From the NCBI RefSeq assembly GCF_005871165.1, contig NZ_SWKP01000005.1, forward strand, positions 558,001-622,000: a stretch of 64,000 bases of DNA, in the 5' to 3' direction. The stretch's first letter is position 1; each line of letters starts with the position of its first letter. The stretch is from Maricaulis alexandrii (GTDB lineage Bacteria; Pseudomonadota; Alphaproteobacteria; Caulobacterales; Maricaulaceae). The translations under genes were made by a program, and so were the position numbers. This document shows, piece by piece, positions 10,108-19,813 of this stretch. The notes under the pieces were generated by a model. It searched no databases, had not been told where the DNA came from, and saw only the letters and a program-made list of their open reading frames with translations.

Positions 10108-11442
10108 TCACACCGCCTGACTGTGCTGGTTCTGGGCGGTCTGGAAGGCCGGGTCGATGCGGGCGGCGATATTGCGGACATAGGGACGGCCGGCCGCGGT
10201 GACGATGAGGCGGTCGCCGCTCAGCTCAACCAGCCCGTCGGCGATGACATCGGCCAGGGCGTTGCGGTCGAACCCGTCCGGACCCGCCTCGACCTCGAAG
10301 TCACACAGTAGGCGCGCGATCCGCTCGCCCGTGGCGCATTCCTCTGCGGTCCGGCTGAGGCCGCGCACCTGCACCGGCGCACCGCTTTCCAGCGCATTGG
10401 CATAATGGGCCGGGTCGGTGAGGTTCTGCAGATAGCCTTGGCGGCTCTCGCTGATCGAGGAGGCGCCATAGCCGATCAGCACGTCATAGGGATCATTCGT
10501 ATAGCCCTGGAAATTGCGGCGCAGCCGGCCGGAGCGGGCGGCGCGGGCGAGGCTGTCATCGGGGCGGGCGAAATGGTCGAAGCCGATGGCCTGATAGCCG
10601 GTATCCTTCAGGCAGGCGGCGGCCGCATGCATCTGGTCGAAGCGTTCGCGGGCGCCGGGCAGACGGTCTTCCGGAATGGCGCGCTGATGTTTCTTGAACC
10701 AGGGCACATGGGCATAGCCGAACACGGATACCCGGTCGGCGCCCATATCGGCCACGGCCCTTGCCGTCGCTTCGACCCGTTCCACGGTCTGGGCCGGCAG
10801 GCCGTACATGATGTCCATATTGATCGCGGCAATCCCGGCCCGGCGCAGCCGCATCGCGGCGCGGGCGACGCTTTCGGCGGGCTGGATGCGGTGGATCAGC
10901 GTCTGCACTTCCGGCGACAGATCCTGCACGCCCAGGCTGGCCCGGGTGACCCCGGCGCCGGCCAGGGCCGCGGCCAGGTCTTCCGTCACACCGCGCGGGT
11001 CTAGCTCGACCGCGATCTCGGCGTCTTCGGCAATCTCGAAGCGCTCCCGGAAGGCCTCCATGATCCGGCGGAAACGCGCCGGTGACAGCATGTCCGGGGA
11101 CCCGCCGCCGAAATGGATATGGTGGACGATACCGTCGGCCGGTATCGGCCGGGTTTGGATCTCCTTGTCCAGCGCATCCAGATAGCGCGCCACCCGGTCA
11201 TCCTTGTTCGGCACCGTGGTGTTGCAACCGCAATACCAGCACATCGTCTTGCAGAAGGGGATGTGGATATAGAGCGACAAAACCGGACGTTCCGGCTGGT
11301 CGTCCATCCAGCTTTTCCAGTCCGCCGCGCCCACACCGTCATGGAAACGTGTGGCCGGCGGATAGGAGGTGTAGCGCGGCACCGCTTCCAGCACATAGCG
11401 CTGCAGGAAAGGAGCGGTCGGGGCGGTGTCGTTATGCGCCAT
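10108..11442 (-). CDS. hemN: Oxygen-independent coproporphyrinogen III oxidase (radical SAM)
   Basis: A 444-residue radical-SAM enzyme that decarboxylates coproporphyrinogen III to protoporphyrinogen IX without O2 in heme synthesis. The N-terminal VPRYTSYPPA motif and the cluster motif CKTMCWYCGC (CxxxCxxC) after YIHIPFC are diagnostic of true HemN rather than HemW. GGGSPDML and the C-terminal HemN domain follow. The ATG at 11442 (MAHNDTAP) was chosen because it gives the normal family length. The frame continues open far upstream only because it runs antisense to zwf. It is divergent from zwf across 285 bases in which I found no TTGAT-N4-ATCAA Fnr box. Confidence 0.93.
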   Translation of the reverse strand: MAHNDTAPTAPFLQRYVLEAVPRYTSYPPATRFHDGVGAADWKSWMDDQPERPVLSLYIHIPFCKTMCWYCGCNTTVPNKDDRVARYLDALDKEIQTRPIPADGIVHHIHFGGGSPDMLSPARFRRIMEAFRERFEIAEDAEIAVELDPRGVTEDLAAALAGAGVTRASLGVQDLSPEVQTLIHRIQPAESVARAAMRLRRAGIAAINMDIMYGLPAQTVERVEATARAVADMGADRVSVFGYAHVPWFKKHQRAIPEDRLPGARERFDQMHAAAACLKDTGYQAIGFDHFARPDDSLARAARSGRLRRNFQGYTNDPYDVLIGYGASSISESRQGYLQNLTDPAHYANALESGAPVQVRGLSRTAEECATGERIARLLCDFEVEAGPDGFDRNALADVIADGLVELSGDRLIVTAAGRPYVRNIAARIDPAFQTAQNQHSQAV

Positions 11443-11727
11443 GGTCTGCTGTCCCGTTCGGTCCGGCCCGTTTTTGCCAAGCGCCGGTATTTGAAAGTGT
11501 TCGCGGTCGAAATTCACACGAATGCGCGATGTCTGCGCGCGTTTGGCGGGCAGATTATCCGCGGGCTCGCACACCGCCATGTGCCCAAAACGCGCAGCGA
11601 CAATTGGTTGCACCCGATGCGGATTGGCCGGTTCCGGTCGACCGCTGGTTCCGGCTATGGTAGGGGTAACATTCTCGCTATAGAGTGGGGTTGAGACCTG
11701 CGGGCAATCCACGATCGGAAAGTATGA

Positions 11728-13203
11728 ATGGCCGAACTCGTCCCAGTTGAACCGTTTGATATCGTTGTCTTTGGCGCGACGGGCGATCTTGCCCTGCGCA
11801 AGCTGATCCCGGCGCTTTTCCACCGCTGGTGCGACGGCCAGATCACCGAGGACAGCCGCATCATCGCGGCCGCCCGCGACACGATGAGCGATGAAGCGTT
11901 CCGTGAGCTCGCCGCCACGCATATCGTGGACAAATCCATGTCTGACGAACGCCGCAAGTCGTGGACAAGCTTCACCCAGCTGATCCGCTATACCGCGCTG
12001 GATGTCAGCCGTGACGGCGAAGACTGGAATGATCTGAAGGCGGCGATGGATCCGAATGAGGACAAGATCCGCCTTTATTATCTGGCGCTTCCGCCCTCGA
12101 TCTACGGATCGGTCTGTGCCGGTCTGGCGCGCCAGTCGCTCAATAGCTGGAATGCCCGCATCGTGCTGGAAAAGCCGATCGGCTCGAACTACCACACGGC
12201 TCGCGAAATCAATGACAAGGTCGGCGAGGTCTTCCGCGAGAACAATATTTTCCGGATCGACCACTATCTGGGCAAGGAAACCGTCCAGAACCTCCTGATC
12301 CTGCGCTTCGCCAATTACCTGTTCGAACCCTTGTGGAATGCCAACGGGATCGACCATGTCCAGATCACCGTTGCCGAAACGTTGGGTGCGGGGAAACGCG
12401 CCACCTATTACGACCGGTCCGGCGCCCTGCGGGACATGGTGCAGAACCATTTGCTTCAGCTCGCCTGCCTGGTTGCGATGGAACCGCCGGAATCCTTGGA
12501 GGCCGACTCGGTGCGCACCGAGAAGCTGAAGGTTCTCAAGGCGCTGCGCCCGATCACGGCGGCGACCGTCCCCAATGATGTGGTGCGCGGCCAATACCAG
12601 GCCGGTGCCGTCGATGGCGAGAAAGTTCCCGGATATGCCGAGGAAGTCGGTCATGACACGGACACGGAAACCTTCGTCTCCATCCGCGCCATGGTGGACA
12701 ATTGGCGCTGGGCGGGCGTGCCCTTCTACATGCGGACCGGCAAGTGCATGGCTTCGCGACGCTCCGAGATCATCGTCCAGTTCAAGGAAATCCCCCACGA
12801 TATTGTCGGGGTTGCCAAGGGCACGCTGCATCCCAACCGTCTTGTCATCCGCCTGCAGCCGGATGAGGGCGTCAAACTGATGCTGATGACCAAGGATCCG
12901 GGGCCCGGCGGCCTGCGCCTGCGCTATGTGCCGCTGAACCTGTCCTATGCCGAACATTTCGAGGCGGATTATCCCGATGCTTATGAACGGCTTTTGATGG
13001 CCGTGGTGCGGGGCAATCTCTCCCTCTTCATGCGCCGCGACGAGGTCGAGGCCGCCTGGCGCTGGGTCGACGGGATCATCCAGGCCTGGGATGAGGGGCA
13101 GGCCAAACTCTATGGCTATCAGGCCGGGTCGGATGGTCCGACCCAGTCCGCCCTGATGCTGGATCGCGAAAGCCGGGAGTGGTTCGATGGCCTTTCCCGC
13201 TGA
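11728..13203 (+). CDS. zwf: Glucose-6-phosphate 1-dehydrogenase
   Basis: A 491-residue enzyme that oxidises glucose-6-phosphate to 6-phosphogluconolactone with NAD(P)+. It shows the N-terminal dinucleotide motif FGATGDLALRKL, the active-site signature FRIDHYLGKETVQN and the C-terminal G6PD domain with FYMRTGK. The ATG at 11728 has GGAAAG just upstream. It is the first gene of an Entner-Doudoroff operon: pgl starts inside its last 17 bases and edd follows. Neither eda nor glk is present downstream in this window, so the KDPG aldolase step is encoded elsewhere. Confidence 0.96.
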   Translation: MAELVPVEPFDIVVFGATGDLALRKLIPALFHRWCDGQITEDSRIIAAARDTMSDEAFRELAATHIVDKSMSDERRKSWTSFTQLIRYTALDVSRDGEDWNDLKAAMDPNEDKIRLYYLALPPSIYGSVCAGLARQSLNSWNARIVLEKPIGSNYHTAREINDKVGEVFRENNIFRIDHYLGKETVQNLLILRFANYLFEPLWNANGIDHVQITVAETLGAGKRATYYDRSGALRDMVQNHLLQLACLVAMEPPESLEADSVRTEKLKVLKALRPITAATVPNDVVRGQYQAGAVDGEKVPGYAEEVGHDTDTETFVSIRAMVDNWRWAGVPFYMRTGKCMASRRSEIIVQFKEIPHDIVGVAKGTLHPNRLVIRLQPDEGVKLMLMTKDPGPGGLRLRYVPLNLSYAEHFEADYPDAYERLLMAVVRGNLSLFMRRDEVEAAWRWVDGIIQAWDEGQAKLYGYQAGSDGPTQSALMLDRESREWFDGLSR

Positions 13204-13912
13204 GACCGCCTTCCCCCTGACGGAGCATGCTGATGGCGAGGCCATGGCTTCTCTGCTGGCCGACCGGATCCGCGATGATCTCAGCCGCGCCCTGCTGGAA
13301 CACGGCACAGCGGTCCTGGCCGTGTCGGGCGGGTCGACGCCGGCGGCGCTCTACAAGCGCCTGTCCGGGGCCGATATCGACTGGACGCGGGTCACCATCG
13401 TGCTGGTCGATGAGCGTTGGGTGGATTTCGATGCGCCCGGATCGAATGCGCACTTCATCCATGACACCCTGCTCCAGGACGCCGCCGCGAAGGCGCAGTT
13501 CATCGGCCTGAAAACCGCGGCCGAGACCCCGCTGGACGCCAGGGACGAGGTCGAGGCCCGCCTGGCGGATATCGGTGAGCCGGATGTGGTGGTGCTGGGC
13601 ATGGGCGCGGATGGCCACACCGCTTCCTGGTTCCCGCGGGCCCAGGGGCTGGACGCGGCCCTGTCGATGTCAGGCCCGCGGATTGCCGCGGTCCAGGCTG
13701 CCCAGACCGATGTCACCGGGCCGCACACCCAGCGCATGACCCTGACCCTCGGCGCCATCGCACCGGCGGAGCGGATCGTCCTGATGATCTCGGGGGCGTC
13801 CAAGCGCGAGGCGCTGGAGCGTGCCCTGCAGGACGGCCCGGTCGCCGATCAGCCTGTGCGGGCCCTGCTGCGCGCCCGTGATCTGCCGCTGGAAGTCCAC
13901 TGGACCGAATAA
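13187..13912 (+). CDS. pgl: 6-phosphogluconolactonase
   Basis: A 241-residue protein of the DevB/Pgl type that hydrolyses 6-phosphogluconolactone to 6-phosphogluconate. Recognisable motifs are [16 protein letters not shown], the VDERWVD loop and [14 protein letters not shown], which hold the phosphate- and lactone-binding residues. The start overlaps the end of zwf by 17 bases, indicating translational coupling. edd follows after about 20 bases. The size matches the family. Confidence 0.94.
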   Translation: MAFPAETAFPLTEHADGEAMASLLADRIRDDLSRALLEHGTAVLAVSGGSTPAALYKRLSGADIDWTRVTIVLVDERWVDFDAPGSNAHFIHDTLLQDAAAKAQFIGLKTAAETPLDARDEVEARLADIGEPDVVVLGMGADGHTASWFPRAQGLDAALSMSGPRIAAVQAAQTDVTGPHTQRMTLTLGAIAPAERIVLMISGASKREALERALQDGPVADQPVRALLRARDLPLEVHWTE

Positions 13913-13935
13913 CGCTATTGAAAGGTGCCAATCCC

Positions 13936-15792
13936 ATGGCCCAGACCCTCAATCCCATCATCGCCAAGGTCACTGACCGCGTCCGCGAACGCAGCGCGAA
14001 AACCCGCGCCGCCTATCTCGCCCAGATGCGATCGGCCGGCGAGGAAGGCCGCAACCGGTCCGTCCTGTCCTGCGGAAACCTGGCGCATGGATTTGCCGCT
14101 TGCCCGGGCGGGGACAAGCGGGCCCTGAAGGACGGGGATTCCGCCAATGTCGGGATTGTCACCGCCTATAATGACATGCTCTCGGCACACCAGCCCTATG
14201 AACGCTTCCCGGCCCTGCTGAAATCGGCGCTTCAGGAGGTCGGGGCGGTCGGCCAGGTGGCGGGCGGTGTCCCCGCCATGTGTGACGGGGTCACCCAGGG
14301 TCAGCCGGGCATGGAGCTGTCGCTCTTCTCCCGCGATGCCATCGCCATGGCGACCGCGATCGCCCTGTCCCACAACATGTTCGATGCGGCGCTGTGCCTG
14401 GGGGTCTGCGACAAGATCGTGCCGGGCCTGATGATCGGCGCGCTGCGCTTTGGCCATCTGCCGGTGATCTTCGTGCCCGCCGGTCCGATGCGGTCCGGCC
14501 TGCCCAATCCAGAAAAGGCCAAGGTCCGCCAGCTTTATGCCGAGGGCAAGGTGGGGCGCGATGCCCTTCTGGATGCGGAGAGCAAATCCTATCACTCGCC
14601 GGGCACCTGCACCTTTTACGGCACCGCGAATTCCAACCAGATGCTGATGGAGATCATGGGTCTGCACATCCCGGGCTCGGCCTTCATCAATCCGGGTGAT
14701 CCGATGCGCGATCCGCTGACCCAGGCGGCCGCCCGCCGGGCCGCGGCGATCGTCGCGCATGGCGACAGCTATATCCCGATGGCCGAGATCGTCGACGAGA
14801 AGGCCATCATCAATGCGATCATCGGCCTGCATGCGACCGGCGGATCGACCAATCACACCATCCACCTGATTGCGATTGCCCGCGCCGCTGGCATCCTGAT
14901 CGACTGGGATGATTTCGACGATCTGGCCAAGGTCACGCCGCTCCTGTGCCGCGTCTATCCGAACGGGCCGGCCGATGTGAACCATTTCCATGCCGCGGGC
15001 GGCCTGTCTTTCGTGATCCGCGAACTGCTGGATGCCGGTCTTCTGCATGAAGATGTCCAGACCGTCATGGGTCCGGGCCTGCGCCATTATGCGACAGAGC
15101 CGCTGCAGCAGGATGGCGAGCTGGTCTGGAAGGATGCCGTGGCGGAGAGCGCCAATCTGGACGTGGTCCGTCCGGTCTCCGATCCCTTCGCGGCTGATGG
15201 CGGGCTGAAAGTGCTCGACGGCAATATCGGCCGTTCGGTGATCAAGGTCTCTGCGGTCAAGCCGGAACATCGCCAGGTTTCCGCCCCGGCCCTCGTCTTC
15301 GAGAGCCAGGATGATTTCATGGACCGGTTCAAGGCCGGCGAGCTGGAGCGCGATTTCATCGCCGTGCTGCGCTTCCAGGGACCGCGCGCCAATGGCATGC
15401 CGGAACTCCACCGCCTCACCCCGGCGCTGGGTTCGCTGCAGGACCGCGGGTTCAAGGTCGCCTTGGTCACCGATGGGCGCATGTCCGGCGCGTCCGGCAA
15501 GGTGCCCGCCGCCATCCATGTCAGTCCGGAAGCCGCGCTGGGCGGTCTGATCGACAAGGTCCAGGATGGCGACCCGGTGGTTCTTGACGCGGCGGCCGGG
15601 ACGCTGCGGGTCGAGGTGGACGGTCTGGCAGACCGGCCTTCCGCGCTGGCACCCGCCAGTGCGCAGATCGGCATGGGCCGGGAATTGTTCACCGGTTTCC
15701 GTCAGCTGGCCGGGCCGGCCGAGGAAGGCGGGCTGAGCATTCCGGGCCTCGACCAGGTCTCGCTGACAGCGCTGGAAACCCTTCCGGCTTGA
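13936..15792 (+). CDS. edd: Phosphogluconate dehydratase
   Basis: A 618-residue member of the IlvD/Edd dehydratase family that converts 6-phosphogluconate to 2-keto-3-deoxy-6-phosphogluconate. It has the family cysteine ligands for the [4Fe-4S] cluster (in [13 protein letters not shown] and in [10 protein letters not shown]) and the Edd-specific [14 protein letters not shown] and [17 protein letters not shown] segments. The length matches Edd rather than IlvD. The ATG at 13936 (MAQTLN) is preferred over the in-frame TTG at 13918 because AAAGGTG lies 8-10 bases ahead of it. It is the third gene of zwf-pgl-edd. Confidence 0.95.
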   Translation: MAQTLNPIIAKVTDRVRERSAKTRAAYLAQMRSAGEEGRNRSVLSCGNLAHGFAACPGGDKRALKDGDSANVGIVTAYNDMLSAHQPYERFPALLKSALQEVGAVGQVAGGVPAMCDGVTQGQPGMELSLFSRDAIAMATAIALSHNMFDAALCLGVCDKIVPGLMIGALRFGHLPVIFVPAGPMRSGLPNPEKAKVRQLYAEGKVGRDALLDAESKSYHSPGTCTFYGTANSNQMLMEIMGLHIPGSAFINPGDPMRDPLTQAAARRAAAIVAHGDSYIPMAEIVDEKAIINAIIGLHATGGSTNHTIHLIAIARAAGILIDWDDFDDLAKVTPLLCRVYPNGPADVNHFHAAGGLSFVIRELLDAGLLHEDVQTVMGPGLRHYATEPLQQDGELVWKDAVAESANLDVVRPVSDPFAADGGLKVLDGNIGRSVIKVSAVKPEHRQVSAPALVFESQDDFMDRFKAGELERDFIAVLRFQGPRANGMPELHRLTPALGSLQDRGFKVALVTDGRMSGASGKVPAAIHVSPEAALGGLIDKVQDGDPVVLDAAAGTLRVEVDGLADRPSALAPASAQIGMGRELFTGFRQLAGPAEEGGLSIPGLDQVSLTALETLPA

Positions 15793-15852
15793 TTGACCTC
15801 AATTCGCCATGAATGCTCGGCAGTCTGAACCGATCGGTTTCCGGAGTGTTCC

Positions 15853-16707
15853 ATGCTGCGCCTGTCACAATCGCTGAAATGTCTCGGCCTGGGAGCCGTG
15901 CCGCTGGCGCTGGTCCTCGTCTCGCCTTCCCTGGCGGGCGGCGATGGGGATGAGGCGCTCCGGTCCGGACCGGCCGGGACCGAAGATGGCGCCCTGCGGG
16001 TCCGGGCGCGTTATTCCAGTTCCGTCCTGATCTTCAAGGTGGGCGAGGTCGAGCTGGAGGCGGTGTTCTCCGATCATGAATACAGCGCCCGCAGCACGGT
16101 GGGCGCTGCCGGTCTGGCGGCCTTGTTCACGGATTTCGACATCCAGGCGCAAGTCGCCGGTGAGCGCTCCCCGTCCGGCGTGCAGCCCCGCGAATACGCC
16201 CATGTCGAACGCACGGGCGACAAGGTCCGCTCGGTCACGGTCAGCTTTGATGACCAGGTGGCCGAGTCCCGCGCCGAACCGCCCTTCGGCTCCTGGGGGC
16301 AGCCGCCGGCCAGTGCCGCCGAACGCACCGGTGTGCTCGACCCGATGACCGCCTTCTTTGCCCTCTCCGACGCCCTGGCAGCCTCGCCGGGCGAGACCTG
16401 CAGCGGCCGGATTCCGGTCTTTGACGGCAAGCAGCGCTATGACCTCCGGCTGGAGGATGCCGGCCTGTCCCGCATCCGCACCCGTGCCTGGCAGGGCGAA
16501 GCCCGGGTCTGCGAAGCCTATTACGAACCCATTTCCGGCTATGATCCGGAAGACTATCCCTCGGAGTCGGAATTGCGGCATCCGCTGACGATCTGGCTGG
16601 CCGCCTTCCCGGACAGTGATATCCATCTGCCCGTTCGGCTGCATACGCGGGCCGGTTTCGGGGGCGTCACGATCGAGGCCCGGGATATACGGATCGACCG
16701 CATTTGA
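15853..16707 (+). CDS. Exported DUF3108-family protein
   Basis: A 284-residue protein with an N-terminal signal peptide (hydrophobic core LGAVPLALVLVSPSLA, cleavage near residue 28) and a body resembling DUF3108: a Y-S/Y-xx-R beta-rich start, a V-T-V strand, a DPMTAFFAL segment and a C-terminal beta strand with a V-T-I-E-A-R-D ending. DUF3108 proteins are periplasmic, and their biochemical function is not established. The gene lies 60 bases after edd on the same strand and could be read through from it. A perfect TGTGA-N6-TCACA palindrome begins 20 bases after its stop. Confidence 0.7.
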   Translation: MLRLSQSLKCLGLGAVPLALVLVSPSLAGGDGDEALRSGPAGTEDGALRVRARYSSSVLIFKVGEVELEAVFSDHEYSARSTVGAAGLAALFTDFDIQAQVAGERSPSGVQPREYAHVERTGDKVRSVTVSFDDQVAESRAEPPFGSWGQPPASAAERTGVLDPMTAFFALSDALAASPGETCSGRIPVFDGKQRYDLRLEDAGLSRIRTRAWQGEARVCEAYYEPISGYDPEDYPSESELRHPLTIWLAAFPDSDIHLPVRLHTRAGFGGVTIEARDIRIDRI

Positions 16708-17061
16708 GCTGAAATTTCAGGAAAAAGTGTGATCCGGATCACACCCTTTCGACGCACGCCAGGGTAGTTTGCGTCCGTCGCTCGCGAGCGACCCTACTCC
16801 TCCCTAGGAAGAGTTCAGGGCCGGGGAGGCGAGGCAATGCAAACCTTGCCCAATGCGAAGCCCCAACTTCGCCTTGCATTCCTTGCTTTCCCGGCATCTC
16901 TTTCTTTTCTCCCAAGTCATTGTGTTGTCGCGTGAAACCCGACCGGCGCGCGCAAACCTGTTGATAGCGCCCTGCGCAGGCGGCCGGGGGTCCCCTGTAA
17001 GGTTGCGCCGCGCCGGGGCAGGCGAGATGATGCGGCCAGGCGAACAGGCAGGGACGGATTC
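16708..17061. other. 354-base non-coding stretch ahead of the TIR gene
   Basis: No credible gene is present. The stretch holds the CRP-type palindrome at 16727-16744 and a second perfect 16-bp palindrome, GTCGCTCGCGAGCGAC, at 16777-16792, which could be an RNA hairpin or an operator. It ends with AGGGACGG, the likely ribosome-binding site of the TIR gene. I could not place a confident -10/-35 pair. Confidence 0.6.
16727..16744. promoter_or_regulatory. Perfect CRP-type operator TGTGA-N6-TCACA
   Basis: GTGTGATCCGGATCACAC is an exact 18-bp palindrome containing TGTGATCCGGATCACA, a complete match to the E. coli CRP half-sites with 6-bp spacing. It lies 334 bases before the TIR gene and about 5 kb from a Crp/Fnr-family gene whose recognition helix carries the CRP-type R-E-x-x-x-R residues. 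No T-tract follows, so a terminator is less likely. Confidence 0.6.
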
Positions 17062-19101
17062 ATGGGCGATCACGACGGGTTTCGCGCCTTCATCAGCTAC
17101 AGTCATGACGACCAGAGAGTGGCCAGCCGGATTCACAAGGCGCTGGAGACTTTCCGGGTTCCCGACCGCCTGGTGGGCCTAAAAACCCGCAAGGGTGACG
17201 TCCCCCGCAGGCTGACGCCGATCTTCCGGGACCGGGATGATCTGCCCGCGGCCGGCGATTTGTCGGAATCGGTGCGGGATGCCCTGTCGCGCTCGCAGAC
17301 CCTGATCGTGCTGTGTTCCCCCTCGGCGGCCCGCTCGCGCTGGGTGGATGCGGAAATCCGCGCCTTCCGGGAGCTCAATCCCGACGGCGACGTGCTGGCC
17401 GCGATCGTCGCCGGCGAGCCCGGGGCCGAGGCCGGTGGGCATGCGGCAGATCTGGAATGCTTTCCGCCCGCCCTGCGGGGCGAAGGTGCGGGGGCGCCGG
17501 AGCCGGTTGCGGCCGACTTTCGCCCGACCGGGGATGGCCGCCGCATCGCCCTTCTCAAACTGGTCGCGGGCCTGCTCGACCTGCGGCTGGACCAGCTGAT
17601 CCAGCGGGATCTTCAGCGCCGGCAACGCCGTGTGACGGTGATCACAGGCGGTCTCATCGCTCTGACGCTAACCATGGCGACACTGACATTGTTCGCCGTC
17701 TCGGCGCAGTCCGAGGCCGAACGGCGAAAAGCCGAGGCAGAGGACCTGATCGAGTTCATGCTGAGTGATCTGAGAACAAGACTGGAGCCGGTCGGACGGC
17801 TGGACGTGCTGGATGCCGTCGGGGCCAAGGTGATCGAGTATTATGACGGCCAGGCGGCCCATCATTTGTCGCTGGATGATCTTGGGCGCCGGGCCCGGGC
17901 CTTCCAATTGCTGGGCGAAATCGACAGCGACAAGGGCGACCTGGAGAGTGCCTACCAGCACTTCAACACCGCCTATGACGCGACCAGCCGGATCATCGCC
18001 GTCGATCCGAACCAGCCCGACCGCATCTACCAGCACGCCCAGAGCGCCTTCTGGGCCGGCTATTTCGCCTGGCGCCGCAGCGAACTGGAAACGGCAGAAT
18101 CGCGCTTCATCGAGTATCGCGACCTGTCCGAGCGTCTCCTGTCGATTGATGCGGAAAACCTGGAATGGCAGGCCGAGGCCGCCTACGCCCACTCCAATCT
18201 GGGCACGCTCTACATCAGCCAGGACCGCCTGGAACTCGCCCAAACCGAGATGCAGCAGGCGCTGGAGCGCTTTCTGGTGATCGCCCAGGCGCCGGATGCG
18301 TCTGAACAGGCCTGGATCGATGTGGCCGACGCCTATGGCTGGATCGCCTTTGTGTCCGAGCCGACGGATGGCCGCGAGGCGGCCATGGCTGCGATCCTTG
18401 ACCAGATCGACGTCTATGAAACCCAGCTTTCCGATGCGGACAATTGGAGCGTTCGGCGCAGCGCCATGGCGGCCGAGTACGCGCTGGCCCGCCTCTACAT
18501 CTCTGAAGGGGTCGATAGCGAGCCGGAAGACGTGGCCGCCGCGCTCGATCTTCTGCGAACCGCCTCCTTTGAGGCGGATGCGCTGATCCGCCACGAGCCG
18601 GCCAATGTGGAATGGCGCCTTCTGGGCATTCGCCAGCGCATCTGGCTGGCCGAGGCCAATCTGCTCGCGGACAATATCGATGCAGCCCGGCAGGCCTATC
18701 TCGACGCCACATCATTCATGGCGCACGCCTCTTGGGCTGATGTTGAAGGGCAGCGTTATGAAGATACGCGCCTTCATGCCTCGCTGATCGAGGCCCGCCT
18801 GTTCATCGCGATGGGGGATCTGGACTCCGCGAGCCTGTCCCTGGCCCATCTTCTGACCAGTCTGCAGCAGGTCGAGGATTGGTCGTCCCGCCTGTCCAAG
18901 GGCGCCTATCTTTACGCCGCAACCACCAACAGCTTGGCCGATCTGGTCGAAAGACGGGGTGATCCGGCGGAAGCGGCCCGTATCCGGGCCAGCATGGTGC
19001 ATCGTTTGTCGCCGCTCCGGGAGAGATTGCCGATCGATGCGCGGGCCGAGCTGCGGCGGGCTGAAGCCCGCCTGGGGGCTGAACGGATGAGCGCTGAATA
19101 G
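17062..19101 (+). CDS. TIR-domain membrane protein with C-terminal TPR-like repeats
   Basis: A 679-residue protein in three parts. Residues 1-130 form a TIR domain: FRAFISYSHDD opens it, FRDRDDLPAA forms the BB-like loop and SRWVDAEI carries the WxxxE motif (W94, E98), the usual NADase glutamate. Residues ~191-213 form one membrane helix after a run of arginines, so the TIR domain should be cytoplasmic. From ~225 on, alpha-helical TPR-like repeats extend to the end (EYYDGQ..., AFQLLGEIDSDKGDLESA..., SNLGTLYISQDRLELA...), probably periplasmic. Bacterial TIR domains can be NAD+ hydrolases, cyclic ADP-ribose synthases or scaffolds. A second CRP-type site lies inside the gene. It heads a cluster with a small protein and a cyclase-like protein. 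Confidence 0.85.
   Translation: MGDHDGFRAFISYSHDDQRVASRIHKALETFRVPDRLVGLKTRKGDVPRRLTPIFRDRDDLPAAGDLSESVRDALSRSQTLIVLCSPSAARSRWVDAEIRAFRELNPDGDVLAAIVAGEPGAEAGGHAADLECFPPALRGEGAGAPEPVAADFRPTGDGRRIALLKLVAGLLDLRLDQLIQRDLQRRQRRVTVITGGLIALTLTMATLTLFAVSAQSEAERRKAEAEDLIEFMLSDLRTRLEPVGRLDVLDAVGAKVIEYYDGQAAHHLSLDDLGRRARAFQLLGEIDSDKGDLESAYQHFNTAYDATSRIIAVDPNQPDRIYQHAQSAFWAGYFAWRRSELETAESRFIEYRDLSERLLSIDAENLEWQAEAAYAHSNLGTLYISQDRLELAQTEMQQALERFLVIAQAPDASEQAWIDVADAYGWIAFVSEPTDGREAAMAAILDQIDVYETQLSDADNWSVRRSAMAAEYALARLYISEGVDSEPEDVAAALDLLRTASFEADALIRHEPANVEWRLLGIRQRIWLAEANLLADNIDAARQAYLDATSFMAHASWADVEGQRYEDTRLHASLIEARLFIAMGDLDSASLSLAHLLTSLQQVEDWSSRLSKGAYLYAATTNSLADLVERRGDPAEAARIRASMVHRLSPLRERLPIDARAELRRAEARLGAERMSAE
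17631..17646. promoter_or_regulatory. Second TGTGA-N6-TCACA site, inside the TIR gene
   Basis: TGTGACGGTGATCACA matches both CRP half-sites with exact 6-bp spacing, about 900 bases after the first site and within codons for the residues just before the membrane helix. It may be a chance result of the codons for VTVIT. Its pairing with the upstream site in the same locus is what makes it notable. I found no third copy in the window. Confidence 0.4.
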
Positions 19102-19113
19102 CGCGTGTTTTGC

Positions 19114-19136
19114 GCCGGCCCGGATGGCGGGCCGGC
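19114..19136 (+). terminator. Hairpin after the TIR gene
   Basis: An 8-bp perfect stem GCCGGCCC/GGGCCGGC with a 7-base loop lies 13 bases after the TIR stop, followed by TTGTT. It could be a weak terminator or attenuator, reducing expression of the following small gene relative to the TIR gene. Confidence 0.45.
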
Positions 19137-19163
19137 TTGTTGGGGGCAAACAGGGGGAAATCC

Positions 19164-19769
19164 ATGCCTGGAATTGATGCTCAATCCTTTGACGGAACGA
19201 TTGTTCAAACCGAGCTTGAAGCCGATTGCGGATTCACGCCGGAGGTGACCCAGCTGGGCCTGGTCGCCCAGGCGACCGACGGCTTCGTCGTGGTGCACGG
19301 CAGTGACGCCAACCGGGACACGTTCTCGGATGCGGACCTTTCCGCGATTTTCGTGACCTTTGCCGAGACGGTTTCGGAATATCCCGGGGCCGATTCGTCC
19401 ACTTTGCGGACGGCGGTGCAGCAGGCCCTCTCCGGCCAATGGACGCCGTGCAACATGGTTGCAGGCTGTCCTTTCGATGAGGAAGTGACCGCGCCGAGCC
19501 GTCTGATCTTCCACGTTCACGTTCCCGGTTGGGGCTTCGAGCCGGCCCGGATCAAGTTCAAGACGGACTTGCCGTCTGGCGAGTTCTGCGGCCTGAAATG
19601 GCTCACGCTGAATGGTTCGACCTGCGCGCCTTACAGCTTTGAGCTTGGGGCCCAGTGCGTCACACAGGGTTCGTATGAGTACGCGCTCTACATTCGCGCG
19701 TCCCAGAGCGCGGGAAGCCAGCTCACCCGTGTGATCATCGATCCGAAAATCGAAGTCATTCCGAACTAA
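19164..19769 (+). CDS. Uncharacterised protein in the TIR/cyclase cluster
   Basis: I do not recognise this 201-residue protein. It has no signal peptide or membrane helix, is acidic, and looks beta-rich in its C-terminal half (LIFHVHVPGWGF, KWLTLNG, YEYALYIRASQ, RVIIDPKIEVIPN). There are several cysteines (C22, two near residues 96-101, then in the FCGL, CAPY and QCVT segments), so disulfides or metal binding are possible. The DPKIEV ending vaguely recalls PixA/AidA-type inclusion proteins, but not enough to assign. The ATG at 19164 was chosen for the AGGGGGA 6 bases upstream. It sits between the TIR gene and the cyclase-like gene on the same strand. Confidence 0.7.
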   Translation: MPGIDAQSFDGTIVQTELEADCGFTPEVTQLGLVAQATDGFVVVHGSDANRDTFSDADLSAIFVTFAETVSEYPGADSSTLRTAVQQALSGQWTPCNMVAGCPFDEEVTAPSRLIFHVHVPGWGFEPARIKFKTDLPSGEFCGLKWLTLNGSTCAPYSFELGAQCVTQGSYEYALYIRASQSAGSQLTRVIIDPKIEVIPN

Positions 19770-19813
19770 CCCTGATAGACTCTCCACCTGACCGGGGTGG
19801 TGGAAGGGTGTTC

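Noticed and set aside
11443-11727. Fnr box between hemN and zwf
   Set aside because: No TTGAT-N4-ATCAA or close variant was found in the intergenic stretch.
11443-13308. Minus-strand frame open upstream of hemN, making a 1066-residue reading frame
   Set aside because: It is antisense to zwf and pgl. HemN homology begins only at the ATG at 11442, which gives the normal family length.
13915-15519. 534-residue minus-strand frame antisense to edd
   Set aside because: A low-complexity, histidine/arginine/glutamine-rich mirror of a real gene, with no recognisable domain; GC-driven shadow.
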